From positions 67,628-131,627 of the forward strand of contig CBDDDW010000023.1 in assembly GCA_965226805.1 (NCBI GenBank): 64,000 bases of DNA. The letters are read 5' to 3'. Origin of the DNA: CBDDDW01 sp965226805 (lineage in GTDB: Bacteria; Chloroflexota; Dehalococcoidia; Lucifugimonadales; JAGWBF01). The notes under the pieces were generated by a model. That model worked only from the letters and a program-made list of their open reading frames with translations. It ran no database searches and was not told the DNA's origin. The position numbers and the translations under genes were made by a program. This document shows positions 16,031 through 26,041 of this stretch, piece after piece (the stretch's first letter is position 1; the number at the start of each line of letters is the position of its first letter).

Positions 16031-18268
16031 TTACTTTGACTCCAGGGTCGCCAGCACCTTCTCCGCCGTTATCGGCAGGTCCAGAATTCGCGCCCCTACC
16101 GCGTCATGAACGGCATTGGCAATGGCGGCCGCCAGTGGAACGTTGCTGATCTCTCCTATCGCCTTGCCCTGATAGGGAGCGGGGCCGGAAGGGGACTCTA
16201 GGAGCACCGTTACCAGTTCCGGGATATCCATCGTATTAGGAATCTTGTACTCGCCCAGACTCAACGTGGATACGCGCCCCTCCTCGGCCTTCAGCTCTTC
16301 CATCAGGGCATAGCCCAACCCATGGACTACTCCACCCTCAATTTGTCCTTGGTGGGTTATCGGGTTCAGGACCGTCCCCACGTCGTCGACCGTAATTATC
16401 CTGATGACTCTCACCTGGCCCGTCTCGGGGTCCACCTCCACCTCCGCCACCTGAGCGCAAAAGGAGGTCACCTCAGCAGGATCGCACACATAGACCGTCT
16501 CAGCGGTTATCGGCTTCCGGGTCTAAGCTATAGCTTTGGCTGCCAAATCCCGCAGAGGTATCGCGCGAGAAGGGTCTCCATCCACCAAGAAACGGCCTTC
16601 ATGCAGATGCAGGCGGTCTTCCGGGCAGTCGTACAGCTCGGCAGCCAGCACAGTGAGCTGCTTCCGGAGCTCCCTGGCTGCGCCGAGACACGCCTGCCCT
16701 GCGGCATAGGTGACCGAGCTGCCCGAGAACCCTGTATCGAAGGGGAGGGCATCGGTGTCCTGGACGACTATCCTCACCCTCTCAAGGGGCATGGACAGCT
16801 CCTCGGCTACCACCTGCCGCAGTATCGTATGGGTCCCGGTCCCCGTGTCCCACAGGACCACCGTTAGAGCAACGTCCCCATGCTCATCCATGGCGATGTT
16901 GGCGGCAGACCGCCCAGCCATAGGCGCCAGCTCCGATATCGCCATGCCCTTCCCCATGAACGGTCCGCCGGGAGGGCTGTCCCACCGGGCTGCCTCGGCG
17001 GCGGCCCTCAGGGCTTTGTCGGCGCGTATGTTCTGCCATTTCTGCCCGGTCGGTGTCTCATCTCCATCTTGGAGCACGTTTCGGAGCCGGAACTCGTAGG
17101 GGTCTATTCCCATCTCCCTGGCAACCATGTCCATGTGAGACTCCACGGCAAAGGCCACCTGGGGTTTTCCTGGGGCCCGCAGGTGGCCCCTAGGGACATT
17201 GTTCGTATATACCATGTAGCTGTCGATACGGACGTTGGGAATGCGATAGGTACCTCCACTGTGCATTGCCCCCGAGAGAGAAACACTCGGCTTGAAGGCG
17301 CCGTAGGCGCCGCTGTCGAACACCACCTCAGCCTGCCGGGCCCAGAGCCGCCCGTCTTTTTTCACCCCGCTCTTCAGTTTGATCACAGAGGGGTGCCGGG
17401 GGCTGGATGCCATCAACTCCTCAATGTAGTCCATCACCATCTTGACCGGCTTCCCGGTGCGCAGGGCAAGGTAGTAACACAGGGGTACATCCATGAAAGA
17501 GCCCTTGCCACCAAAGTCTCCGCCGATCACGCAGGGGTGTATCCTGATCCGGTCCTCGGGGATATCCCACACGGCGGCCAGCTGCATGCGCAACATGTAG
17601 GGCCCTTTGTTGTTCGCCCAGACCTGCACCCGCCTCTGGTCATCCACGCTCACCACACAGGCATGAGGCTCCAGGTATACCTGATGCATCAGCTGGGTGG
17701 TGTAGGTATGCTCGAAGACTAGGTCCGACTCCCTAAAGCCCCGCTCCAGATCTCCCTTGGACCAGGTATCGTGCGCAAAGACATTGTTGACGGAGGAGAC
17801 GGGCCGGGGCAGGCCTTCATAGGACTTCATGTCCGGATGGAGCACAGGCGCGGAATCTTGTGTGGCCTCGAATGGGTCGAATACCGCCGGCAGCTCCTCA
17901 TACTCAACGTCGATGAGAAGAAGAGCTTCCTCGGCCGCCTGGGAGTCCTCGGCGGCGACCGCGGCGACCTTCTCTCCCACGAACAGTACCCGGTCCCTCG
18001 CCAGCACGGGCAGGTCCCTCAGTTTCCTTCCAACCCTCCTGTCGGGCAGGTCCCGCCCGGTGAGGATGGCACGCACTCCCGGAACCCGAGCAGCCCTGGA
18101 GGTGTCCATATGGACTATCTTCGCATGAGGAAAGGGGCTCCGCAGCACCTTTCCGTGCAGCATCCCCGGCTGGACGAGGTCCGCGACGTAAAGCGTCCTC
18201 CCCGTGACTTTTTCGGGACCTTCGGCTCGTGGCACCGGCTGACCTACGACCGAATACGAAGAGGCCAA
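16031..18268 (-). pseudogene. CoxL/xanthine dehydrogenase-type molybdenum subunit with in-frame amber
   Basis: The molybdopterin-binding large subunit of an aerobic CO dehydrogenase/xanthine dehydrogenase family enzyme, 746 codons in one frame but interrupted by TAG at 16523-16525 (codon 582). Upstream are GQPVPRAEGPEKVTGRTLYVADL, GGDFGGKGS (about 255) and RAPGKPQ. Downstream, still in frame, are QVAEVEVDPETGQVRV, HQGQIEGGVVHGLGYAL and GKAIGE, the last holding the probable catalytic glutamate. Without readthrough the product lacks the catalytic glutamate and part of the cofactor site. Start is TTG 18268 behind AAGGAGG. No FAD or 2Fe-2S subunit gene is adjacent. A single-base nonsense mutation is the simplest explanation; readthrough is possible. 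Confidence 0.85.
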
Positions 18269-18460
18269 AGTTCCTCCTTATATAGCTAGCTACCAGCGGG
18301 ATTATACCACTCGGCGTCATGCCATAAAGCCCGACAGCAAAGCCCTGAGGTCTCGTTGACCAGAGTAACGGACGCCCCTATAATCAGGCCTGCCGCCACA
18401 GGTCCCGGGGTAGACCTCCTGGCCATGTCTAGACTTACGGGCCATACCGCCGAGGGAGCA

Positions 18461-20014
18461 ATGAATTACGACGTAATCGTGGTCGGGGCCGGGTCCGCGG
18501 GAGGAGTCTTGGCCGCCCGCCTGTCCGAGGACCGATCGTGCTCGGTTCTACTCCTGGAGGCTGGCCCCGACTACCCTGACCTGGAGTACCTTCCCGACGA
18601 TCTGAAGTACGGGTACACCGATGCAGGCCTGGCGAGAGGAGCTCCCCACAACTGGTCTTTCACGGGGGTGGCGACCCAAGACCAGGACGAGCCCATGGCC
18701 GTGCGTCGTGGCAGGGTCGTCGGCGGCTCTAGCGCCATAAATGGGCCGGGTCCGCTTTTCATCCGGGGCATCCCAGAAGACTATGACGGCTGGGCGAAGG
18801 CGGGCAACGACGAGTGGTCCTTTGAAGAGGTCCTACCCTACTTCAGGAAACTAGAGACTGACCTGGACATCAGGGACGATTTCCACGGCTCGGATGGGCC
18901 GATTCCCGTCCGACGGCACAAACCCGAATCCTGGCTGTCCGTCCAGAGGGCTTTCTACCGGGCCTGCATCGACGCCGGCTTTCCCGAACACGCCGACATC
19001 AACAACCCGGAGTCTTCCGGAGTGAGCCCCAGGGCTGAAAATAACGTAGACGGTGTCCGGATGAGCACCGCCCTGACCTACATCAACCCCAATCGCCACC
19101 GCCTCAATCTAACCATCAAGCCCAACGCTCACGTCACTCGGATCCAGCTCGAAGGGAAGCTGGCGACGGGAGTGGAGGTCGTGAGCGGAGGGCAGAAGTT
19201 CACCGCGGAAGGAAACGAAATCGTGCTGAGCGCGGGAGCCGTCGGGTCGCCCCAACTACTGATGCTCTCGGGTCTAGGACCCTCTGAGCATTTGCGATCC
19301 TTGGAAATTCCCGTGGCCCACAGCCTGCCGGGCGTGGGCCAAAACCTGCGAGATCACAGCGGAGTTGGGATACGAATGCGCGCGAAGCCGGGGCTGCCGA
19401 TGGACCTTCACGCACCAAGGCTCCAGGTCTGCCTTCGCTACACTGCGGAGGGCTCCTCCACACGCAACGACATGATGATCCTACCTTTCTCCCTGTCCAC
19501 AAATGTTCAGGAGGGTGGGGACCCCACCGACGTGGAGGGTATTCGCATAAAAAGTTACCTTTACCTGGCCCTTGGGGCCGGTGAGCTTTGCCTCACATCC
19601 ACAGACCCCTATGTGCAGCCCCATCTGGACTACCGGTACCTTGAGCACCCATAGGACCGGCAACGGCTGCGAGAGTCGGTACGGCTGGCGATGCGGCTTC
19701 TAGAGCACGATGAGCTGCAGGACATGGTCGCGGAGAGAATCACTCCCACCGACAGTGACCTGATGTCAGACAAAGCGTTGGATAGCTGGCTACTGAAGAA
19801 CGCGTCGACCACCCACCATATCTCAGGAACCTGCAAAATGGGGCCGGCGTCGGATCCAATGGCGGTGGTAGACCAGAGGTGCCGGGTTCACGGTCTGGAG
19901 AATCTCCGGGTGGTAGACGCATCGGTGATGCCCGACTGCGTGCGGGCCAACACCAACGCGACGGTGCTTATGATAGGTGAACGGGCCGCGGATTTTATCA
20001 AAGCCAAAATCTGA
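18461..20014 (+). pseudogene. GMC-family FAD oxidoreductase with in-frame amber
   Basis: A choline-dehydrogenase-like flavoprotein. The ATG at 18461 follows GAGGGAGCA and the protein begins with the ADP-binding motif YDVIVVGAGSAGGVLAARL. RGRVVGGSSAING (about 85) and GAVGSPQLLMLSG (about 260) are the two GMC signatures. The frame is interrupted by TAG at 19652-19654 (codon 398), then continues in frame to 20014. The part after the stop holds the catalytic His (THHISGTCKMG) and Asn (ANTNATVLMIGER), so the truncated product would be inactive. Many homologues have an aromatic residue near this position (YLEDPxD), so TGG to TAG is plausible. It is divergent from the CoxL-type gene, which carries the same kind of lesion. 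Confidence 0.87.
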
Positions 20015-20036
20015 AGCGAGAAAGAGGGGAGAAAGC

Positions 20037-20435
20037 ATGACTCTCACACTGGCCGAGGCCAACCGGGCCGTTGAGGCAGCGATAGCAAAGGCAAGAGAGT
20101 TTAACGTCGAGATCACGGTTGCAGTGTGCGACGCTGGAGGCCGTCTGGTCGCTTTCAACCGCATGGAAGGCGTCCTCGGCTGGGCTGCCAGTTACGGCAC
20201 CATCGGCAAGGCCATGGCTTCGGCTGCCTTCGGAAGGCCGGGCCGAGAGCTTGTGGAGCGCGCGAATACCCCCGTGATACGGGGTATCATGGCCGCAGAG
20301 GGAGGAAACATGATTATCAGTCCAGGATCCGTTCCCATTATCCGCGAGGGCATTGTAGTGGGGGCTTGCGGAATCGGGGCACCAACCCTCCAGCAAGAAG
20401 AGGATTGCGCTCAGGCCGCAGCCGACGCCGTATGA
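20037..20435 (+). CDS. GlcG/HbpS heme-binding-like protein (DUF336)
   Basis: A 132-residue GlcG/HbpS family protein (PF03928). The core reads VAVCDAGGRLVAFNRMEG, then IGKAMASAAFG and PVIRGIMAAEGG, and ends IREGIVVGACGIGAPT; this pattern is characteristic. Members form octamers; some bind heme, and many sit beside oxidoreductases as accessory proteins of unknown role. The ATG lies 22 bp after the GMC gene stop behind GGGGAGAAAGC, so the two are an operon. The gene is intact even though the upstream GMC gene is interrupted. Confidence 0.87.
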   Translation: MTLTLAEANRAVEAAIAKAREFNVEITVAVCDAGGRLVAFNRMEGVLGWAASYGTIGKAMASAAFGRPGRELVERANTPVIRGIMAAEGGNMIISPGSVPIIREGIVVGACGIGAPTLQQEEDCAQAAADAV

Positions 20436-20502
20436 TGGGTCGAGCTAGAGGCCGGTGTCGTAATGAATCCGGCCGGGCGTATTGAGCACCTTCACATACT
20501 AG

Positions 20503-21704
20503 GGAACCTCTGAACAACTCGGCGCAAGCGTGGATGGGCAGAGTGGTTCCGTTCTTTGGAGACGTTCAGGCATCTTTGTGACGTTCCAGGTCGTGGTTGA
20601 GGCGTTCAGACCGTGTCTGTTGTGGCCTCGAAGCGGCTTTTCGGAGCCATCGCGGCTCCCCGGCCCTGATTTGCGCACTGCGCCCCTCTCATGCCGCCAG
20701 ACGGCGCTCTGCCGTCATCAAGTTGGCCAGCCCCAGTAGCAATGCCAGCCGTTGCGCGTTCTTAGCCAACCCTCGGTAGCGCACCTTGGCGTAGCCAAAG
20801 CGCCGCTTCACGTACAGGAACGGATGCTCCACTTTCGCTCTGACCGACGCTTTGCGCTTCTCCGCCAACGCCTCGTAGCTGCCAGGCTCCAGGTGACGTC
20901 GCCGGCCGGGCCTCATCGCCACTCGCCACTCCACATCCAACTCTCGATTCTCCAACCGCTTGTCCACTCCCTGATACCCCGCATCCCCCCACACTCGTTT
21001 CTCTCCACCGTGCAGCAATCGGTGCGCTTCTGTCACATCATGCACGTTAGCTGGCGTCGTAGTCATGCTGTGTACCACTCCCGTCTCAGCGTCAGCGCCT
21101 ACGTGTACTTTCATCCCGAAGCGCCACTCGTTCCCCTTCTTCGTCTGGTGCATCTCAGGGTCTCGCTCACCCGCACGATTCTTCGTCGATGACGGCGCCT
21201 CTATGATGCTCGCGTCCACGATCATCCCCTCCCGAAGCCGCAGTCCCTGGGACTCCAGATGACGGTTGATCTCCTCGAACAGACTCTGCCCCAACTCATG
21301 CTCTTCCAGCAGATGGCGGAAGTTCAGAATCGTCGTCTCGTCCGGCAGCGGGCCCGACAGCTTCAACCCTACGAACCGTCTCACCGACTCGACCTCGTAG
21401 AGCATGTCCTCCATACCAGGATCGCTCAAGTTGTAGAACAACTGCACGCAGTGTATCCGCACCATCGCCGACAACTCATATGGTCGACGGCCTCGGCCCG
21501 CCTTGGGATAGAACGGACGGATGCGCTCTTCCATCTGTTCCCACGGGATCAGAGCATCCATGCGCTCCAGGAATATCTCCCGGCGGGTCTTGCGCTTCTT
21601 GCTCTCGTATTCCAAGTCCGCAAATGTTGGCTGGTCCATCAATTATCTCCCCGAACACAGTGCTATTCTCTATGCTACTATGCCCAGACTTGTTCAGAGT
21701 ATCC
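20503..21704 (-). mobile_element. IS5-family insertion sequence with CTAG target duplication
   Basis: A 1202-bp element. The left end GGAACCTCTGAACAA and the complement of the right end GGATACTCTGAACAA are imperfect inverted repeats. CTAG directly flanks both sides (20499-20502 and 21705-21708), matching the YTAR target preference of IS5-group elements. It carries one complete transposase gene on the minus strand and appears potentially active. It lies between the GMC/GlcG operon and the MFS transporter. Confidence 0.92.
20689..21639 (-). CDS. IS5-family transposase
   Basis: A 316-residue IS5-group DDE transposase with an N-terminal DUF772 region (FYPKAGRGRRPYELSAMVRI). The catalytic triad is Asp142 (MIVDASIIEAP), Asp219 (VWGDAGYQG) and Glu271 (AKVEHPFLYVKRRFG), followed by the YRGLAKNAQRL tail. 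The start is ATG 21639 behind GGGGAGATAATTG; a TTG one codon earlier is an alternative. All catalytic residues and both element ends are intact. Confidence 0.92.
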   Translation of the reverse strand: MDQPTFADLEYESKKRKTRREIFLERMDALIPWEQMEERIRPFYPKAGRGRRPYELSAMVRIHCVQLFYNLSDPGMEDMLYEVESVRRFVGLKLSGPLPDETTILNFRHLLEEHELGQSLFEEINRHLESQGLRLREGMIVDASIIEAPSSTKNRAGERDPEMHQTKKGNEWRFGMKVHVGADAETGVVHSMTTTPANVHDVTEAHRLLHGGEKRVWGDAGYQGVDKRLENRELDVEWRVAMRPGRRRHLEPGSYEALAEKRKASVRAKVEHPFLYVKRRFGYAKVRYRGLAKNAQRLALLLGLANLMTAERRLAA

Positions 21705-21922
21705 CTAGTTATTCACGTCTCGTGAAAGGAGCCCACCGAAAGGGGTGCCGATGCATCTCTCACGCCCGTCATATATGGCAGCGCCAAGGCCTTATGCATA
21801 TTCATGCCACACTTTCAAACATCGCCAGGCCGAGCAGCTCTGGCGGTGATGGACGGAGGGCGCTCGGCTGGAGTGGAATAAAGGCTCCGTCAGCACGATT
21901 AGAGGCATAAATTGGAGAAGCG

Positions 21923-23257
21923 TTGAGTAGAGCCGCCTCCACTGGGTTCACGGCCCGGATGGCCTCCCGGGGCCCCTTCTACGGCTGGTGGATACTCCTA
22001 ACACTCTGCGTTCTTATCTTCTACGTCGCTGGGACCGTCTGGTGGGGCTCCTCGGTCTTCTTTGCAGAGATCCTGGAGGAGTTCGGCTGGAGCCGCGCCA
22101 AGGGCTCCGTGGCCTTCACTCTGCAGAGCGCCGAGTCCGCGGGCCTGGCGGCGGTGGTCGGCCTCATCATCGACCGCATAGGCGCCCGTCGACTGCTGAC
22201 CGTCGGTATCGTGATCTCCTGTCTTGGCTTCCTCCTCTTGCGCAGGACCAACTCCCTCTGGTGGTTCTACGGCGCCTACTTCCTCCTTGCCATGGGCTCC
22301 AGCGGCGGCATATGGATCGTCTCCCATACTCTTCTGGTGCGCTGGTTCTACCGGCGGCGGGCTCGCGCCGTGACCGTCCTCAGCCTGGTGCCCGGTCTTG
22401 GTGCTATGCTGATCGTTCCCGTGCTCAACGTGCTGATCCAGGGCCTGGGCTGGCGGGATACCATGGTCATTGCCGCGTTCGCGATATCGGTGCTGGTACT
22501 GCCCGTGCTGATGGTCGTCCGGGACTGGCCCGAGAGTGTCGGGCTCTATCCCGACGGTGCTGCCGCTCCTCCGGGCACCGGCGTTGTCGAGGGCTCCTCA
22601 GCTGCCGGCGCGCAGGACGAGCGGAGTTTCACAGTGCGAGAGGTGTTGCGCATGCGCACATTCTGGCTTTTGGCCACCGCTTTCGCTTTCTGGAACGTCG
22701 CCCACGGGGTGCAGCCTCACCTGTTTGTCGCCCTTGTTGGCTCCATGTCCCCCCAGAAGGCGGCTTTCCTTATCGCTCTCGTCGCTGGCCTGGGCCTCGT
22801 AGGGCGATTCGGTTTCGGGTTCTTCTTCGATTTCGTGGACAAACGGCACCTGCTATCCTTCTGCGCCGCTACCACGGCAGTCGGGCTGGGCTTCCTGGCC
22901 GCGCTGGTTGTGGCCTACTCGCGTGCCCCGTGGCTGGCGATCCCGTTCGTGGGATTTTTCGCGATCGGCTTGGGTGGAACCTTTCCCTTGAGAGTGTTGA
23001 TCATCAGCGGCTACTTCGGACGGCAACACTTCGGCCCAGTCTTCGCTGCCCTCATGGCCGTATCCGCTTGGGGGTCCCTCATCGGGCCGGTTTTTGTCGG
23101 GTGGGCGTTCGATGCAACGGACTCCTACTTCACCGCCTTCGCCACCTGTAGCGTCCTGTTCCTTCTTTCGGTTCCTCTTTGCCTTATGGCGACCAACCCC
23201 CAGCTGGCAAGACCCCCTTCCCCCAGCTCTAGCCCGGCAAAAGAAGGAGAGGGGTAG
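21923..23257 (+). CDS. MFS transporter, oxalate/formate or monocarboxylate-like
   Basis: A 444-residue major facilitator with about 12 membrane segments. It begins FYGWWILLTLCVLIFYVAG, a start common to the oxalate/formate antiporter and monocarboxylate branch. The loop DRIGARRLL between TM2 and TM3 and RWFYRRRARAV after TM4 are typical MFS cytoplasmic motifs. The TTG start at 21923 follows GGAGAAGCG. The C-terminus is hydrophilic and ends in a Pro/Ser-rich tail running into CCTTCCCCC-type sequence, which may be a repeat that replaced the original end. It probably imports an organic acid for the flavin monooxygenase pair downstream; that link is inference. Confidence 0.85.
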   Translation: MSRAASTGFTARMASRGPFYGWWILLTLCVLIFYVAGTVWWGSSVFFAEILEEFGWSRAKGSVAFTLQSAESAGLAAVVGLIIDRIGARRLLTVGIVISCLGFLLLRRTNSLWWFYGAYFLLAMGSSGGIWIVSHTLLVRWFYRRRARAVTVLSLVPGLGAMLIVPVLNVLIQGLGWRDTMVIAAFAISVLVLPVLMVVRDWPESVGLYPDGAAAPPGTGVVEGSSAAGAQDERSFTVREVLRMRTFWLLATAFAFWNVAHGVQPHLFVALVGSMSPQKAAFLIALVAGLGLVGRFGFGFFFDFVDKRHLLSFCAATTAVGLGFLAALVVAYSRAPWLAIPFVGFFAIGLGGTFPLRVLIISGYFGRQHFGPVFAALMAVSAWGSLIGPVFVGWAFDATDSYFTAFATCSVLFLLSVPLCLMATNPQLARPPSPSSSPAKEGEG

Positions 23258-23500
23258 GCTGCTTTTCGAGATATGGCTTGCGCAAACTACGAAGTCTGCT
23301 GATCAAATCACCACGTACGAAGCCCTGAAGCCGGGAGTGCGGCCAAAGGTCGAATCGCAAGGTCCAAACCGTAATGTGGTGGGCACGCGCTGTGGATCAG
23401 CTAGTAGCTTGCTCGATTATCAAGCCCTGAGTATCATTGCTGTAGGGTCCAGAGGGGAGGGGACGGTGTGAGACCGCAGCCATACAGACCGGAGGAAAGC

Positions 23501-24622
23501 TTGACGATTGAAATCATTGGCATGATCGGCCCCAAGCGAGAAGGCGCCGGAGCAAAGGGTGCGGCTATCCAATATATCGGTGGTGGCATCGACCCCGACT
23601 ATATCGTCGAGTTCTCAAGGGCCCACGAGGATAGCGGGTTCGACAAAGTGCTGGTGGGGCATACCTCCACTTCGTCGGACGGTTTCTCTGTGGCTATGCA
23701 CGCCGCCAACCATACGTCTAGGCTCGGATACCTGATCGCCCACCGACCAGGCTTCGTCAGCCCGACGATGGCCGCCAGGAAGGTCGCCACCGTTGACCAG
23801 CTCACTAAAGGCCGTATCGCTCTGCACGTAATCAGCGGGGGAAGTGACGCGGAGCAACAACGAGACGGCGACTACCAGGACCACGACGCCCGTTACCGGC
23901 GCTCGGAGGAGTTCATGGGGCTGCTCCGGAAGGTTTGGGCTTCAGATGAGCCTTTCGACCACGTCGGTGAGTTCTACAAAGTCGCCCGAGCGTACAGCGA
24001 CATCAAGTGCTACCAACAGCCCCACGTGCCCCTCTACTTCGGCGGTGCATCGGCGGCGGCCATAAAAGTCGCCGCCAGCCAGTGCGACGTGTACGCCACC
24101 TGGGGTGAGCCTGTGGCGGAAGTCGAGCAGAAGATCGGCGACATGCGGGCGGCCGTGAAAAACGCCGGGCGAGACCCCAGCTCCGTCCGCTTCTCCGTTT
24201 CCCTGCGGCTCATCCTGGGTGCAACGGAGGCGGAGGCTTGGGACAAGGCCCACGAGACATTGGACAGGGTCGTGGCATCGATCCAGCACTCCAAGGATGC
24301 CACGGCGAGAGCTCGACAGGCTGAGGGCGCCAGTCGGCTACTGGCGCTTGCGGACAGGGGAGACGTCCTCGACGAGCGGCTCTACATGCCCATCGCAAAG
24401 GCTACAGGAGCCGCTGGGAACACCACAGCACTGGTCGGCACCACTGAGCAGGTCGTTGAGTCTTTGATGAGGTATTACCGAGTTGGTTGCACTACCGTCC
24501 TGATAAGAGGGTTCGACCCGCTGAACGACGTAATTGATTTGGGCAAGGAGCTGATTCCCATGCTGCGCGACGAGGTGCATAAGTACGTCACCAGCACCCC
24601 GCAGGCAGCTCGTCTCATCTGA
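23501..24622 (+). CDS. Luciferase-like FMN-dependent monooxygenase (SsuD-type)
   Basis: A 373-residue flavin-dependent monooxygenase of the bacterial luciferase family. Recognisable parts are the early strand IEIIGMIGPKR, HTSRLGYLIAHRPGFVSPTMAARKVATVDQL split around residues 75-105, GRIALHVISGGSDAEQQRDGD (about 110) and SEEFMGLLRKVW. All are as in alkanesulfonate monooxygenase SsuD. TTG 23501 is taken as start because GGAGGAAAGC is directly before it; an in-frame GTG at 23468 is possible. The FMN reductase that would supply FMNH2 follows 21 bp later. Sulfonate or another C-S or C-N substrate is possible. Confidence 0.87.
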   Translation: MTIEIIGMIGPKREGAGAKGAAIQYIGGGIDPDYIVEFSRAHEDSGFDKVLVGHTSTSSDGFSVAMHAANHTSRLGYLIAHRPGFVSPTMAARKVATVDQLTKGRIALHVISGGSDAEQQRDGDYQDHDARYRRSEEFMGLLRKVWASDEPFDHVGEFYKVARAYSDIKCYQQPHVPLYFGGASAAAIKVAASQCDVYATWGEPVAEVEQKIGDMRAAVKNAGRDPSSVRFSVSLRLILGATEAEAWDKAHETLDRVVASIQHSKDATARARQAEGASRLLALADRGDVLDERLYMPIAKATGAAGNTTALVGTTEQVVESLMRYYRVGCTTVLIRGFDPLNDVIDLGKELIPMLRDEVHKYVTSTPQAARLI

Positions 24623-24643
24623 AATCTCAGCTTTGATTCAGGC

Positions 24644-25186
24644 ATGACTACTGGCGAGAAAAAGAAGCGAGGGACCGCCGTGGCCCTTCTGGGCAGCCCA
24701 TTGCCCGGCTCGTCTTCGGGCAGGATCGCGGACCTGATCCTCAGCGGGCTCAGGGACCGGGGCTGGGAGACTGCCGGTATAGACCTCTCGGCCTTGCCCT
24801 CTGAGGCCCTTCTCGGCCGCCAGAGAAACGACCTGGTAGACTCTGCTATCACGATGGTGACGGAGGCGTCCATCGTGATAACTGCAACACCGACCTACCG
24901 GGCGACCTACACGGGCCTGCTAAAGGTCTTCTTCGATTTGCTCCCTCCCGATTCGCTGGTCGGCTGCTTCGGAATCCCCGTGCAGACCGGCGGAAGCCCA
25001 CACCACTCTCTCGCCATCGAGTATGGGCTCCGACCCCTGCTGGGGAGTCTCGGCGCCCTGGTTTCCTCAAAGGGAATCTACGCCTGGGGCGAGCACTGGT
25101 CGGATGGCAAGCCGTGCCCAGAGCTTCAGGCCTGGATAGACGACGCGGTCCAGGAGGCCGTTTCAGCAACGCGGTCCCAGCGTTGA
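24644..25186 (+). CDS. NAD(P)H-dependent FMN reductase (SsuE/MsuE-like)
   Basis: A 180-residue flavodoxin-like reductase. The phosphate-binding loop is LLGSPLPGSSSGRIAD near the N-terminus, and ATPTYRATYTGLLKVFFDLLP (about residues 82-102) is the family signature. It supplies FMNH2 to the monooxygenase encoded just upstream, making a two-component system. The downstream neighbour is convergent. Confidence 0.88.
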   Translation: MTTGEKKKRGTAVALLGSPLPGSSSGRIADLILSGLRDRGWETAGIDLSALPSEALLGRQRNDLVDSAITMVTEASIVITATPTYRATYTGLLKVFFDLLPPDSLVGCFGIPVQTGGSPHHSLAIEYGLRPLLGSLGALVSSKGIYAWGEHWSDGKPCPELQAWIDDAVQEAVSATRSQR

Positions 25187-25317
25187 AGAGCTATTCGATT
25201 TCCCCCTCCCCGAAGCTCTCCGCTAGCCGGCGTAACTCGTAAAAGTCAGGCACGTCTTCGTAGCTTGGTGGAGACGGGAGAGCGAACTCCCCGCCCAACA
25301 GGGCACTAGGAAAGAGG

Positions 25318-26031
25318 CTAATTGGACAACATGTACCGCACCAGCACAAGGGAGAACACCCCCGCCGCCACCAGGGTGAGGCAGTGGAACACTTCGTGAT
25401 AGCCGAATACGTGGGGAAACGGATCGGGTCGGCGCGTCGCGTAGACGAGTGCCCCCAAAGAGTAAGTCAGTCCACCTAGAAGGAGCAGGGCAAACGCTGA
25501 GAGGGGAAGGGACTGCCACAACTCGTACCCTGGAACGAGAGCTAGCCACCCCAGTGCGAGGTACGACCACGTCCGGAGCCGTCTGGACCCATCGACTAAA
25601 ACGAGCGATTGTACGGCGCCGACCCCCGCCACGCCCCAGACAACCGACAAGACCGGGATACCCCAAGCGTCGCTAAGCGCCATGAGCGTGAACGGTGTAA
25701 AGGTGCCAGCGATAGAGAGGTAGATAGCGGCGTGGTCCAGGCGTTGAAGCCCGCTCCATCTGAGTATATGGTGGCCGGCGCTCATCGCGTAGACCAGCAG
25801 AAGCGACGCCCCAAAGATGGCGCCTCCGACGACAGCCCGGGGCGAATCAGCGATGAGGACGAACCACACAATGGCAAACGGCGAAAGCACCGCTCCGAGC
25901 AGGTGAACGTAACCCCTGAAGAGCGGTCGGGTTGAAGGAACCGGCATGGCGGGTGTGACGTTCATCGTGATACAGGCCCGTGGGAAAGGCTCACTATCAG
26001 AGCCGGCCACCTCAGTCTCGTTTGGGAACAT
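25318..26031 (-). CDS. Hemolysin III/PAQR family membrane protein
   Basis: A seven-helix membrane protein of the HlyIII branch of the PAQR family, up to 237 residues. Motifs are FRGYVHLLGA at TM1, GHHILRWSGLQRLDHAAIYLSIAGTF split over TM3-TM4 with the conserved Asp and His, and FGYHEVFHCLTL at the end. The conserved His and Asp bind zinc in the PAQR family, and a ceramidase-like hydrolase activity has been proposed. A start at ATG 25965 is also possible since no clear ribosome site precedes 26031. The hemolysin name does not imply toxin function. Confidence 0.85.
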   Translation of the reverse strand: MFPNETEVAGSDSEPFPRACITMNVTPAMPVPSTRPLFRGYVHLLGAVLSPFAIVWFVLIADSPRAVVGGAIFGASLLLVYAMSAGHHILRWSGLQRLDHAAIYLSIAGTFTPFTLMALSDAWGIPVLSVVWGVAGVGAVQSLVLVDGSRRLRTWSYLALGWLALVPGYELWQSLPLSAFALLLLGGLTYSLGALVYATRRPDPFPHVFGYHEVFHCLTLVAAGVFSLVLVRYMLSN

Positions 26032-26041
26032 GCCCAGATGC

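Noticed and set aside
16523..19654. Genome-wide reassignment of UAG to an amino acid
   Set aside because: Several intact genes in the window end in TAG at the expected length (for example PanE-like, DUF971, FmdB 1, MFS), so UAG is a normal stop here.
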